Below, piece by piece: positions 17,583-26,030 of a stretch of DNA of 64,000 nucleotides. A program made the translations under genes and the position numbers. The first letter of the stretch is position 1; each line of letters begins with the position of its first letter. Location: contig NZ_BOPF01000003.1 in NCBI RefSeq assembly GCF_016863615.1, positions 1-64,000 of the forward strand, in the 5' to 3' direction. The notes beneath the pieces are model-generated. The model was not told where the DNA came from and did no database searches. It was given only the letters and a program-made list of their open reading frames with translations. The stretch comes from Virgisporangium aliadipatigenens (GTDB lineage: Bacteria; Actinomycetota; Actinomycetes; Mycobacteriales; Micromonosporaceae).

Positions 17583-18403
17583 ATGCCCTTCCCGGGAGCC
17601 TCGTTGCTGTCTTATCCTGCCGCGATCCCGCTGTCCACCCGATCGCTGAACCACCTCGCCGACCTGATCCGCACCCACCGCCACAGCGCCGATCGCACTG
17701 GCGTCGCCTCGGTCCCGGCCGCCAAGCGCTGCTCGCTCTGGCCCACCTGCGCAACGGCGACACGTTCATCCGCCTGGCGGCCGGCTTCGAGATCGGCGTG
17801 GCCACCGCCTGGCGCTATGTCCGCGAGGCGATCACCCTGCTCGCCGCAACCGCCAACGACCTGCAAACAGCCATGACGAAGATCCGCCTGCTGGCCTACG
17901 CCATTCTCGACGGCACCCTGATCCCGATCGACCGCATCGCCGACCAGAAGCCGTACTACTCCGGGAAACACAAGCGCCACGGTGTCAACGTGCAGGTCAT
18001 CGCCGACCCGGCCGGGCGTCTGGTCTGGGCGTCCGCGGCCCTGCCCGGCACGGTCCACGACCTGAGCGCCGCCCGCACCCACGACATCGTCAACGCGCTG
18101 GCCGGCGCAGACGTACTGACGTTCGCCGACCGCGGCTACCAAGGCGCTGGTGGCAGCGTCCGCACGCCGTTCAAGCGGCACCGCCGGCGACGGCGGCTGT
18201 CCCGGCAAGAGAAGGCAGTTAACCGCTCCCATGCCCGCATCCGCGCGCTCGGCGAACGCGCCATCGCGACCCTCAAGACCTGGCGACTGCTGAACAAACT
18301 GCGCTGCTGCCCACGCCGCGCCACCGCGATCGTGCAGGCCATCCTTGCCCTGCACCACATCGAGAACCCGTCCACAGCAGTTGAAAAACGCTCAGCACCT
18401 TGA
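17583..18403 (+). mobile_element. IS5-like transposase (DDE_Tnp_4), frameshifted
   Basis: Read through one shift, the product is about 270 residues. The N-terminus (LSYPAAIPLSTRSLNHLADL) ends in frame near 17688, where one base appears missing after the CACAG. The rest continues one frame over: LALAHLRNGDTFIRLAAGF, then VATAWRYV, the first Asp in AILDGTLIPIDR, the second in LTFADRGYQG, and the Glu in ALGERAIATLKTW (a D-D-E triad). This is the HTH_Tnp_4/DDE_Tnp_4 type widespread in actinomycetes. The shift probably inactivates it, although some IS5 elements use programmed frameshifting. I could not identify convincing terminal inverted repeats, so the element ends are not given. Confidence 0.8.
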
Positions 18404-18462
18404 AGCTTGTTTGGTCATTCAGTAATGACTCGCGCGCTGTCCCGGCCGCAGTCAGACGACCG

Positions 18463-18485
18463 CCAACTAGCGAAGCATGGGCTTG
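18463..18485 (+). repeat. Right copy of 23-bp direct repeat
   Basis: It differs from the left copy at 4939-4961 at one position. On the minus strand it forms the last coding bases of the HNH pseudogene and supplies its stop (CGC TAG). The word GTCTGTCCGGT follows both copies, after 9 bases on the left and 20 on the right. Confidence 0.65.
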
Positions 18486-19416
18486 GCCAGGGATGTCGGT
18501 CCGCCGTCTGTCCGGTGCACGATGTGGTGTGCCTGCGTCCATGCCGGTCGGCGATCGCAGCCGGGGAAGGCGCAGCCGCGATCCCGTAGCTCGACGGCGC
18601 GGCGTAGCTCGCCGACGACAAGTCGTTTCGTACGGCCGACGTCGAGTGGGATGCCGTTGCATGCCTAGCACGGCGGGGAGGATGTGGGCGTCGCAGGCCA
18701 GCCGCCGCACGGTTTCGGGGTGCAGGTGTGCTCCGTTGTCGAGGGTGCCCATCCCGAGCCGCTGTGTGAGCACGTCGTAGGCGACGGTGACCACGATTGT
18801 CGGCCGCTGCGCCCTACCGCCGGTGCCGCCGATGCCTCCCGTGCTGCCCGTGCCGGCGGTGTTGGCTGTGTCGGGGATTTCGACGAGGGCGTTGGCCGGC
18901 GGTGCGGGGGTCGGGTCGATCAGGCTCAACACCACGTCGCCGAGGTAGTTGAGGTCTTTGGGTCCGAGGCTGCCGGCCCCTTGCCGCAGGATCTGCTCCG
19001 CCGGCACTTTGGTGGACAGGTCGTCACCCGTGGGGGTGATCTCGGTTTTGGTGAGGGTGTCCAGGATGTCGGCGATCGTGGCGGCCTGTTCCGGGTTGAG
19101 CTGCCCGGCCGAGGTCGCGGCGTCCATACGTTTGTGGGTGTCCGGGGCGCTGCCGAGGCGCACGATCCGGGCCGCGGTCGCGGGGCCGAGGAGGTCTGCG
19201 CGGCCAGCCACTCAGTCCCCCGACGGTGCCGGCCCGGCCGGGCATGCCGCGGCCGCGGGCCTCGTGCGTGAGGCGGGCGAGCAGGATCGTCGAGAGGGAC
19301 CGCAGCCGGGCAGCGAGGCGGACTCCGGTGGCAATGTCCTGTGTGGACAGATACAGCGTGCTGGTGTGAAGGCGCCGGGCCAGTACGGCTTCGGCTTCCT
19401 TCAGCGCTGTCCGCAT
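18463..19416 (-). pseudogene. DUF222/HNH endonuclease (13E12-type), degraded
   Basis: The protein starts intact (MRTALKEAEAVLARRLH, start 19416) and has the DUF222 helical region (DILDTLTKTEITP, then AEQILRQGAGSLGPKDLNYL), but reading frame breaks occur near 19200 and near 18670. After the second break another frame resumes with the HNH core: NGIPLDVGRTKRLVVGELRR, then CAFPGCDRRPAWTQAHHI. The gene ends abruptly after HRTDGGPTSL, losing the final LLCRxHH half of the HNH motif. At least two indels plus a 3-prime truncation mean it is not functional. The 3-prime break coincides with the direct repeat. Confidence 0.8.
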
Positions 19417-19535
19417 GCCCCCATTCTCGTACACCTGTCGGACGAATCAGCGTTATCCACAGCCCCAATTTCCGACTGTCCACAGGTCCGAAAAACCGGC
19501 GGAAGGGACGGGAACGGCCGGGCTACGATCGCGCG

Positions 19536-20948
19536 ATGAGCAGACAGCCGGTGGTGACACCGCGCGGGGACGACTTCCCCCGGTGGTACCAGGACGTGAT
19601 CGCCAAGGCCGAGCTGGCCGAAAACGGGCCGGTGCGCGGCTCCATGGTGATCCGACCGGCCGGCTACGCCCTGTGGGAGCGCATGCAGGGCGAGGTCGAC
19701 GCGCGCATCAAGGCCGCCGGCGCGCAAAACGCCTACTTCCCGCTGCTCATCCCCGAGTCCTACCTGCGCCGCGAGGCAGAGCATGTCGAGGGCTTCAGCC
19801 CGGAGCTGGCCGTCGTGACGATCGGGGGCGGCAAGCAGTTGGAGGAGCCGCTCGTCGTTCGGCCCACCAGCGAGACGGTCATCGGCGAGTACATGGCCAA
19901 GTGGGTGCAGAGCTATCGGGACCTGCCGCTGCTGCTCAACCAGTGGGCCAACGTGCTGCGTTGGGAGCTGCGGCCGCGGCTGTTCCTGCGCACGACCGAG
20001 TTCCTGTGGCAGGAGGGGCACACCGCGCACGCCACCGAGGAGGACGCCCGCGCCTACGCGCGACGGATCCTGCACGAGGTGTACGAGGACTTCATGGTGG
20101 GCGTGCTCGGCATTCCGGTCACCGCTGGCCGCAAGACCGCGCGCGAGCGGTTCGCCGGCGCCACGAGCACGTACACGCTCGAGGCGATGATGGGCGACGG
20201 CAAGGCTCTGCAGATGGGCACGTCCCATGAGCTGGGGCAGAATTTCGCGAAGGCGTTCGGCATCGAGTACTCGTCGGTGCGCGGGACGCGTGAGCACGCG
20301 TGGACCACGTCGTGGGGTTCGACCACGCGGATGATCGGCGGCATGGTGATGGTGCACGGCGACGACGGCGGGTTGCGCGTTCCGCCGCTGCTGGCGCCGA
20401 CGCAGGTGCTGGTGTGCGTGGTCAAGGACGGCGACGGGGTGCACGACGCGGCGCGTCGCCTCGTCGAGGAAATCGAGCGGGCCGGCGTGCGGGTCGCGCT
20501 CGACACCCGCACGGACACGCCCTTCGGTCGGCGTGCGGTGGACGCCGAGCTCAAAGGGTTCCCCCTGAGGATCGAGATCGGACCGCGCGACCTCGGCGAG
20601 GGACGGGTCGTGCTGGTGCGGCGACTGGACGGGTCCAAGACGCCGACCCCGATCGACGCGGTCACCGACCGGGTCACCGAGATGCTGTCGGCGGACCAGC
20701 GGGGGCTGTACGAGGCGGCACGCGAGCACCGCGACGCCCGCACGGTCGAGGTGAAGACGCTCGACGAGGCGGTCGAGGTGGCGGCGACCGGCTGGGCCCG
20801 GGTGCCCTGGGCGGCCGTGGGCACGGCGGGGGAGACCCGGCTCAACGCGCAGGGCCTGACCGTGCGCTGCCTGGTCCGGGCCGACGGCGGGGTACCGGAC
20901 AGCGAGGACGAGCCGGACCTGGTGGCGCTCGTTGCCAGAGCCTATTGA
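19536..20948 (+). CDS. proS: Prolyl-tRNA synthetase, archaeal/eukaryotic-like (type 3)
   Basis: The protein has 470 residues. It charges tRNA-Pro with proline using ATP in the cytoplasm. Class II motif 1 is at GSMVIRPAGYALWERMQ and motif 2 at RWELRPRLFLRTTEFLWQEG. The anticodon-binding domain begins near LLAPTQVLVCVVKDG. The absence of the bacterial editing insertion and the C-terminal ARAY ending in Tyr mark the type 3 form used by many actinomycetes. The ATG at 19536 precedes the standard PRGDDFPRWYQDVI start. A bacterial YbaK-type deacylase at 26020 could supply the missing editing in trans. Confidence 0.95.
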   Translation: MSRQPVVTPRGDDFPRWYQDVIAKAELAENGPVRGSMVIRPAGYALWERMQGEVDARIKAAGAQNAYFPLLIPESYLRREAEHVEGFSPELAVVTIGGGKQLEEPLVVRPTSETVIGEYMAKWVQSYRDLPLLLNQWANVLRWELRPRLFLRTTEFLWQEGHTAHATEEDARAYARRILHEVYEDFMVGVLGIPVTAGRKTARERFAGATSTYTLEAMMGDGKALQMGTSHELGQNFAKAFGIEYSSVRGTREHAWTTSWGSTTRMIGGMVMVHGDDGGLRVPPLLAPTQVLVCVVKDGDGVHDAARRLVEEIERAGVRVALDTRTDTPFGRRAVDAELKGFPLRIEIGPRDLGEGRVVLVRRLDGSKTPTPIDAVTDRVTEMLSADQRGLYEAAREHRDARTVEVKTLDEAVEVAATGWARVPWAAVGTAGETRLNAQGLTVRCLVRADGGVPDSEDEPDLVALVARAY

Positions 20949-20977
20949 GCGGCCGGCGGCCGGATCCGCTCCGCGCC

Positions 20978-21649
20978 TCAGTCGACGCGGTAGCCCTCGA
21001 ACAGCGGGCCGCCGGCGCCCTCCAGGATCTTCGTCGTGACCGGCGTGGGATCTTCCCGGGCGGCCAGCCACTCGGCGGCCAGGGCGGGGTCGTGGACGCG
21101 GAGTTCGCGGAGGAGCCATTTGCCCTTGCCGGCCCAGCGGTCGGCGAACGCCAGCGCGGCCTGGGCCGTCTCGCTCCACAGGGTCGTGGCGATGACGGCG
21201 CGTTCGCCTGCGTCGGTGGCGTGGGTCAGGTCGTCGAGCAGGTCGGTGAGGGCGTAGCGGAGGCGGTCGCGTTCGGCGTCGGTCAGCGGCGGCGGTCCCT
21301 CGGCGAGCACCCGCGCGCATCGCGCCGGTAGGTCGCCGGGGTCGCCGTGCAGCGTCGTGCCGGTCGCGAGCATCCGATGCGTGGAGGGCTTACGGGCGGC
21401 CAGTTCGCGGGCGAGGATGTCGGTGAGCCGCTCCGGCGTGTGCACGAACAGCTCCACCGGCCAGCCACGGAAGCGCAGGCTCTCCCGGTAGCCGGGCCCG
21501 TCCTCGTGCAGCACCACGATGTCCAGGTCCGAACCGGCCGTGCGGTGCGGCCCGAGGACGCTCCCGGTGAGCATCGCCCAGTTTGCGCTCGGGAAGCGCG
21601 CGGCGACGAGTTCCCGGGCGGCGGTCAGCGGATCCTTGCCGAAATCCAT
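20978..21649 (-). CDS. Nucleotidyltransferase-domain protein
   Basis: The protein has 223 residues. The motif LTGSVLGPHRTAGSDLDIVV is the pol-beta nucleotidyltransferase signature (GS..xGx..SDxD), with the Asp pair for metal binding. The C-terminal ~100 residues are helical and resemble HEPN-like accessory regions (LLDDLTHATDAGERAVI, WLLRELRVHD). Such proteins can modify small molecules, tRNA or protein; the substrate cannot be told. It is divergent from the receiver-like gene at 21685. Confidence 0.8.
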   Translation of the reverse strand: MDFGKDPLTAARELVAARFPSANWAMLTGSVLGPHRTAGSDLDIVVLHEDGPGYRESLRFRGWPVELFVHTPERLTDILARELAARKPSTHRMLATGTTLHGDPGDLPARCARVLAEGPPPLTDAERDRLRYALTDLLDDLTHATDAGERAVIATTLWSETAQAALAFADRWAGKGKWLLRELRVHDPALAAEWLAAREDPTPVTTKILEGAGGPLFEGYRVD

Positions 21650-21684
21650 GGCGCCATGATCCCGCGTGCCTCCATCATCGAGGA

Positions 21685-22023
21685 ATGATTTTGCTCGTCG
21701 ACGACCTGAGGTCCTTTGTGGACGGTCGGCGCGCGGAGGTGGCGCGGACCAGCGCGGCGGGCGTCGCGCTGCTCGAACGCCATCGGGCCGCCCGCGTCGA
21801 GGAACTCTGGCTCGACCACGACCTCGGCGGCGACGACACCATCTGGCCGGTCGTCGAGGTGCTCGAACGGGCCGCTTTCGAGGGCCGGCCGTTCGACGTG
21901 GGCGTCATCGTCATCCACTCCGCCAACCCGGCCGGGGCGGCGAAGATGGCGCAGGCCCTGCGGCACTGGGGCTATCGGGTGAGGGCCGCGTCCGGTTCGG
22001 TCGAGGTCGGCTTCCTCGACTGA
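21685..22023 (+). CDS. Cyclic-phosphate-processing receiver domain (cREC) protein
   Basis: The protein has 112 residues. MILLVDDLRSFVDGR at the start and ELWLDHDLGGDDTIWPVVE in the middle match the stand-alone cREC_REC family, a receiver-like fold proposed to act on cyclic nucleotide phosphates. It lacks an output domain. Its 3-prime end overlaps the convergent MFS gene by 52 bases. Start ATG is preceded by GAGGA. Confidence 0.75.
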   Translation: MILLVDDLRSFVDGRRAEVARTSAAGVALLERHRAARVEELWLDHDLGGDDTIWPVVEVLERAAFEGRPFDVGVIVIHSANPAGAAKMAQALRHWGYRVRAASGSVEVGFLD

Positions 22024-23366
22024 GCGGGCGCCTGCCGCCCGGGCAGCAGGAGCGACAGCACCACGGCGATCGCGGTGAAGCCGACCGCCCACCAGAAGGC
22101 CCGTTCGAACGAGTGGGTCGCGGCGAGGATGACCGCGAGCACGGCCGTGCCGAAGGAACCGCCGACCTGCTGGGCGATCCGGGTCAGCACGCTCGCGTGC
22201 GGCACCTCGGCCCGCGCCAGCCCGATGAACGCCACCGCCATCACCGGCACGGTCACCACGCTCAGCCCGAGGCCGCGTACCAGCAGGGCCGCCAGCAGCC
22301 AACCGTCGGCGGTGTGCGGGCCGGCCAGCGCGAACGGCACCGTCGCCAGCCCCACCAGCACGAACCCGGCCGCCACCAGGACCCGCGCGCCGAGCGAGTC
22401 CATCAGCCGGCCGGTCAGTCCACGGCTCAGCAGCGACCCGACGCCCTGCGGCACGAGCAACAGCCCGGCGGCCAGCACACTCGCACCGCGCGCCTGCTGG
22501 AAGAAGAGCGGCAGCAACAGCATCGCCCCGTACAGCGACGCGCCGGACAGGAACAGCATCGCCGCCGACGAGGCGACCGGCCGGTGCCGCAGCAGTCGCA
22601 CGTCGACCAGCGCCCCGCTGCCGCCCCGGGCCGCCCGCCACACGAAGCCGGCGGTGAGCACGACCCCGCCGATCACCGGCACGAGCACGTCCGCCCGCCC
22701 GAACCCGCCGGCGTCCCCCACGTTGGACAGCCCGTAGAGCAGGCCGACGATGCCGGGTGCGATGAGCGCGAGGCCGGGGAGGTCGAGGCGCACGCCGCCG
22801 GTCGGCGGGTCGTCGGGCAGCAGCCGCAGCGCGAGCACCACCCCGACCGCGCAGAACGGCACGTTCACCCAGAACAGCCACCGCCAGTCGAGCCAGTGCA
22901 GGATGACGCCACCGAGCACCGGTCCGAGGATCGGTCCGAGCACGGCGGGAAGGCTGACGATCGCCATCGTCCGGCCGAGGTCGCGCCCGCGCGCCGCCTG
23001 CATGACCAGGGTCGCCATCAGCGGCAGCATGAGCCCGCCGCCGACGCCCTGCACCACCCGGAACGCGATGAGGCTCGCGGCGTTCCAGGCGAGGCTGCAC
23101 AGGATCGATCCGGCCGTGAAGACGCACAGCGCGATGAGCCAGAGCCGTCTGCCGCCGGTGCGGGCCTGGGCCCAGGCCACCAGGGGGATGACGACGCCGA
23201 GCGAGAGCAGGTAGCCGGTGCTGACCCACTGGACGGTGGAGACCGACGAGTGCAGTTCGTCCACCAGGGTCGGCAGCGCGATGCTGGTGATCGTGGTGTC
23301 GAAGATGACCGCCAGCGCGCCGGCGATCAGCGCACCCGCCGTCCGGAGAACGTCGCGGTCGACCAT
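21972..23366 (-). CDS. MFS drug-efflux transporter, DHA2 (EmrB/QacA) family
   Basis: The protein has 464 residues and up to 14 membrane helices are readable. It opens with the DHA2 signature FDTTITSIALPTLVDEL. Motif C-like segments follow (VVQGVGGGLMLPLMATLV, GPILGPVLGGVI, LDWRWLFWVNVPF). It is predicted to export hydrophobic drugs or metabolites by proton antiport across the plasma membrane. It is divergent from a TetR regulator across an inverted-repeat operator, so it is probably de-repressed by its substrate. It ends 52 bases inside the convergent cREC gene. Confidence 0.9.
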   Translation of the reverse strand: MVDRDVLRTAGALIAGALAVIFDTTITSIALPTLVDELHSSVSTVQWVSTGYLLSLGVVIPLVAWAQARTGGRRLWLIALCVFTAGSILCSLAWNAASLIAFRVVQGVGGGLMLPLMATLVMQAARGRDLGRTMAIVSLPAVLGPILGPVLGGVILHWLDWRWLFWVNVPFCAVGVVLALRLLPDDPPTGGVRLDLPGLALIAPGIVGLLYGLSNVGDAGGFGRADVLVPVIGGVVLTAGFVWRAARGGSGALVDVRLLRHRPVASSAAMLFLSGASLYGAMLLLPLFFQQARGASVLAAGLLLVPQGVGSLLSRGLTGRLMDSLGARVLVAAGFVLVGLATVPFALAGPHTADGWLLAALLVRGLGLSVVTVPVMAVAFIGLARAEVPHASVLTRIAQQVGGSFGTAVLAVILAATHSFERAFWWAVGFTAIAVVLSLLLPGRQAPAQSRKPTSTEPDAALTR

Positions 23367-23387
23367 GCCGCCCCCTCAACAGACAAT

Positions 23388-23409
23388 TAAGATACAGGAC
23401 TGCATCTTA
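23388..23409. promoter_or_regulatory. TetR operator, MFS/TetR divergent promoter
   Basis: TAAGATACA and TGCATCTTA are opposed around a 4-base spacer (8 of 9 complementary). It lies between the divergent MFS (start 23366) and TetR (start 23446) genes. Confidence 0.6.
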
Positions 23410-23433
23410 TGGGCCGACCGTACGCCGTCGCGA

Positions 23434-23442
23434 TAAGATGCA
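23434..23442. promoter_or_regulatory. Third TetR half-site before the TetR start codon
   Basis: TAAGATGCA repeats the operator half-site, 46 bases downstream of the first half, and ends 3 bases before the GTG start of the TetR gene. It could permit autoregulation or act as a solitary half. Confidence 0.45.
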
Positions 23443-23445
23443 CAA

Positions 23446-24024
23446 GTGAGTCTTACGCGGCGGCGCGGCCAGGCACTCGAAGACGCCCTGCTCGAAGCGG
23501 CCTACGCCGAGCTGATCGAGGGCGGCCTCTCGGCGTTCACGTTCGACGGGGTGGCCGCGCGGGCGCAGACCAGCCGCCCGGTGCTGTACCGGCGCTGGCC
23601 CACCCGCGAGGCGCTGGTCATCGCCGCCCTGCGGCACCACGACGCGCACCACCGGCCGCCGGTCCCGGACACCGGCACGCTGCGGGGCGACCTGATCGCC
23701 GCGCTCAAGAACGCCAACCGTCACCGCATGCGGCTGATCGCGCCGGTGCTGGCCCAGTTCAACGGTTCCTTCCTGGAGAACGGGCGGACGCCGGCCGAAC
23801 TGCGCCGCGAGCTCATCGGCGACCGGGTCACCGCGGACACGGTGATCGTCCAGCGGGCCGTCGAGCGGGGCGAACTCGACCCGGCCCGCATCACGCCCCG
23901 GATCGTCGGGTTGGCGTTCGACCTGTTCCGCCACGAACTGCTCATGACGCACGCCCCGGTGCCGGACGAGGTGATCGAGGAGATCGTCGACACGATCGCC
24001 CTGCCGCTGCTGACCGGGGAATGA
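23446..24024 (+). CDS. TetR-family repressor of the divergent MFS exporter
   Basis: The protein has 192 residues. It starts at a GTG with MSLTRRRGQALEDALLEAA. The HTH is at LSAFTFDGVAARAQTSRPVL, followed by YRRWPTREALV, the usual TetR end of the DNA-binding domain. The remaining helical part has the TetR_C ligand-binding shape. The half-site just before the start suggests autoregulation. It probably senses substrates of the exporter. Confidence 0.88.
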   Translation: MSLTRRRGQALEDALLEAAYAELIEGGLSAFTFDGVAARAQTSRPVLYRRWPTREALVIAALRHHDAHHRPPVPDTGTLRGDLIAALKNANRHRMRLIAPVLAQFNGSFLENGRTPAELRRELIGDRVTADTVIVQRAVERGELDPARITPRIVGLAFDLFRHELLMTHAPVPDEVIEEIVDTIALPLLTGE

Positions 24025-24028
24025 CGCC

Positions 24029-24448
24029 CTAGACCTCGACGACCATCACGGCCACGACGATGAGCGCGTAGGCGCAGCTGACCAGCCCCGTGACGACCCC
24101 GGTGACGGCCGACTCCGACGCGCCGTCGCGGTCCATCGCCCACCCGGCGAGCACGGCCGCCGCCGCGCCGGTCACCCCGCCGATCCCGCCGCACAGCACC
24201 AGCGGCAGCGACGCCAGGCCGAGCACGGCACCGGCCACCGCGCCCGACGGCTGCGTCGCGCGGGGCGGTGCGATCGCCGCCGGCGGCAGGTCCTCGAGCG
24301 TCGCGCGCAACGCGTCGTCCGTGCGGGCGGCCAGGACCTGTCGCACCCGGGCGTCGTACTCGGACGCGTCGAGGTACCCGTTGCCGACGGCCCGTTCGAT
24401 CAGCCGGCGAACGGCATCCCGCTGCGCGTGCCCGACCCGCTCACTCAT
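24029..24448 (-). CDS. DUF1707-domain membrane protein
   Basis: The protein has 139 residues. Residues 1-55 are DUF1707 (AQRDAVRRLIERAVGNGYLD, YDARVRQVLAARTDDAL), a domain frequent at the front of actinobacterial membrane proteins. Two or three hydrophobic segments follow (AGAVLGLASLPLVLCGG, VTGLVSCAYALIVVAVMV). It lies 4 bases from the convergent TetR stop. Function is unknown. I chose ATG 24448, which begins MSERVGHAQR. Confidence 0.78.
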   Translation of the reverse strand: MSERVGHAQRDAVRRLIERAVGNGYLDASEYDARVRQVLAARTDDALRATLEDLPPAAIAPPRATQPSGAVAGAVLGLASLPLVLCGGIGGVTGAAAAVLAGWAMDRDGASESAVTGVVTGLVSCAYALIVVAVMVVEV

Positions 24449-24507
24449 GGGCGGATTGTGCGCGGAACCCGCGTGAAACCCCGGTAAATGTTCCGGGCGG
24501 GCGGATT

Positions 24508-25668
24508 TCAGGGCAGGTAGTAGGTCAGCAGGTCGGCGGCCACCGGCGGGAACAGCGCGCGCATCAGGTCGCCGCGCGGCCCCGGGTAGACGTCGGCGTG
24601 CAGTGCGGCCAACCCCGCCATGCCGTGCGGGCCGAACAGCAGCGGCCCGACGAGATCCGGCGCGACCCCGGCACCGCCCTGCGACGCCGGCCCCTGCATC
24701 GGCCCGCCGCGTTCGACCGCGACGACGGCGCCGTCCTTGCGGACGAGTCGCACGTGATGCCGGAAGAACGACACCAGGATGTCGTCGTCGGTGTCGTCCC
24801 CGGCCAGGCGCGCCGACAGCACCGGCCGCAGGTGCTCCAGCAGCGGCGCCACCTCGGGCACCCGCACGTAGTACTGGCTGGCATCGGGTTCGGCCGGTCC
24901 GAGATACGACGCCAGCAGCCCGTTGCGCTCCTTCGCCTCGATCGGTGCGCCGCCGGCGGTCGCGGCCGCGTGGGCCAGCAGCGCCGCCACGGCCTCCGGC
25001 CCGTCCGCCGCGATCTCGCCGAGGACCACGCCGTCGTCGGGCGGCGTGATCCGTCCCGTCCCGACCGCGCTCCCGTCCCGTTCCACCAATATTTGGGAAC
25101 TGCCACCGCGCGCCACGAGCGCCCGCCAGCACAGCGCGGAGTGCGGCATCCTCAGGTCGAACGGACGCTGCGCCTCGTCCTGCAACCGTGCCATGGCCGG
25201 GATGTCGGCCGCGACGGCGGTGCGCACGCGGTACCCGGCGGGCATCGCCGGCACGGTGTGCACGGGACGGGCCGGCGCGATCGGGATCGCGTACGCGTAG
25301 CCGAACTGCCGGTAGAAGTACGGGATGCCGATCATCACCTGCATCAGGTGCCCGCGCCGGGCGGACCGCTCGTGCGCCCACGCCATCAACGCCCGCACCA
25401 GTCCGCGGCCCTCGTAGGCGCGGTCGGTGGCGACCAGTTCGACCTGGCCGGCCGGGATCGGCACCCCGTCGAGCAGAACGGTCTCGTCGAGCAGCGTGGC
25501 CGTGGAGACGACCCGGCCGTCCTCGACGACGACCCCGCACGCCCCGAACCCGCCGTCGGGATCCTCGACCACCAGCCGATGGTCCACCGCGTCCTCGGGC
25601 TCGCCGCGCTCGGCGAGCAGCGCACCGATCTGGTCGAGATCCTCGGGACGTGCCGCGCGCAGTTCCAC
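24508..25668 (-). CDS. GNAT-family N-acetyltransferase, long form
   Basis: The protein has 386 residues. The start is GTG. The first GNAT domain (about 1-130) holds VELVATDRAYEGRGLVRALM, which has the acetyl-CoA-binding R/Q-x-x-G-x-G/A pattern (YEGRGLV), and IGIPYFYRQFGYAYA. A second, more divergent GNAT-like region covers about 150-290. This architecture suits acetylation of small molecules or drugs, similar to Eis-type proteins, but the substrate is unknown. It is divergent from the ArsR gene with 59 bases between starts. Confidence 0.78.
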   Translation of the reverse strand: MELRAARPEDLDQIGALLAERGEPEDAVDHRLVVEDPDGGFGACGVVVEDGRVVSTATLLDETVLLDGVPIPAGQVELVATDRAYEGRGLVRALMAWAHERSARRGHLMQVMIGIPYFYRQFGYAYAIPIAPARPVHTVPAMPAGYRVRTAVAADIPAMARLQDEAQRPFDLRMPHSALCWRALVARGGSSQILVERDGSAVGTGRITPPDDGVVLGEIAADGPEAVAALLAHAAATAGGAPIEAKERNGLLASYLGPAEPDASQYYVRVPEVAPLLEHLRPVLSARLAGDDTDDDILVSFFRHHVRLVRKDGAVVAVERGGPMQGPASQGGAGVAPDLVGPLLFGPHGMAGLAALHADVYPGPRGDLMRALFPPVAADLLTYYLP

Positions 25669-25727
25669 CGCCCGATGGTCCCCACGAAACGCTGGACAGG
25701 CAATAAGCTTTTTGCCATAGTACTCGG

Positions 25728-26030
25728 GTGCTTGAGGTCGAACTGGTCAAGGCGCTGGCGAGCGACAAGCGCCTGCTGATCCTCGACTGGCTGCGCGACC
25801 CCGAGCGGCACTTCCCGCCGCAGCGCGACGGCGACCTCGTGCGGGACGGCGTGTGTTCGCTGTTCATCGCGCAGAAGCTGGGCGTGAGCCAGCCGACCTG
25901 CGGCGAACACCTGCGGGTCCTCGCGCAGGCGGGGCTGGTGCGCGGCAAGAAGATCAAGCAGTGGGTGTTCTACCGGCGCGACGAAGAGCGCATCACACGG
26001 GCCAAGGAGCTGTTGAGCGGTGAGTGGTGA
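25728..26030 (+). CDS. ArsR-family HTH regulator
   Basis: The protein has 100 residues. MLEVELVKALASDKRLLILD followed by SLFIAQKLGVSQPTCGEHLR is the ArsR winged-helix core; the wing is at KQWVFYRRDEERI. The family's metal-binding Cys pair is not seen, so it is probably not a metal sensor. Cys in DGVCSLF and QPTCGEH could be redox-active. The end overlaps the YbaK gene by 11 bases, pointing to coupled expression. Confidence 0.82.
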   Translation: MLEVELVKALASDKRLLILDWLRDPERHFPPQRDGDLVRDGVCSLFIAQKLGVSQPTCGEHLRVLAQAGLVRGKKIKQWVFYRRDEERITRAKELLSGEW

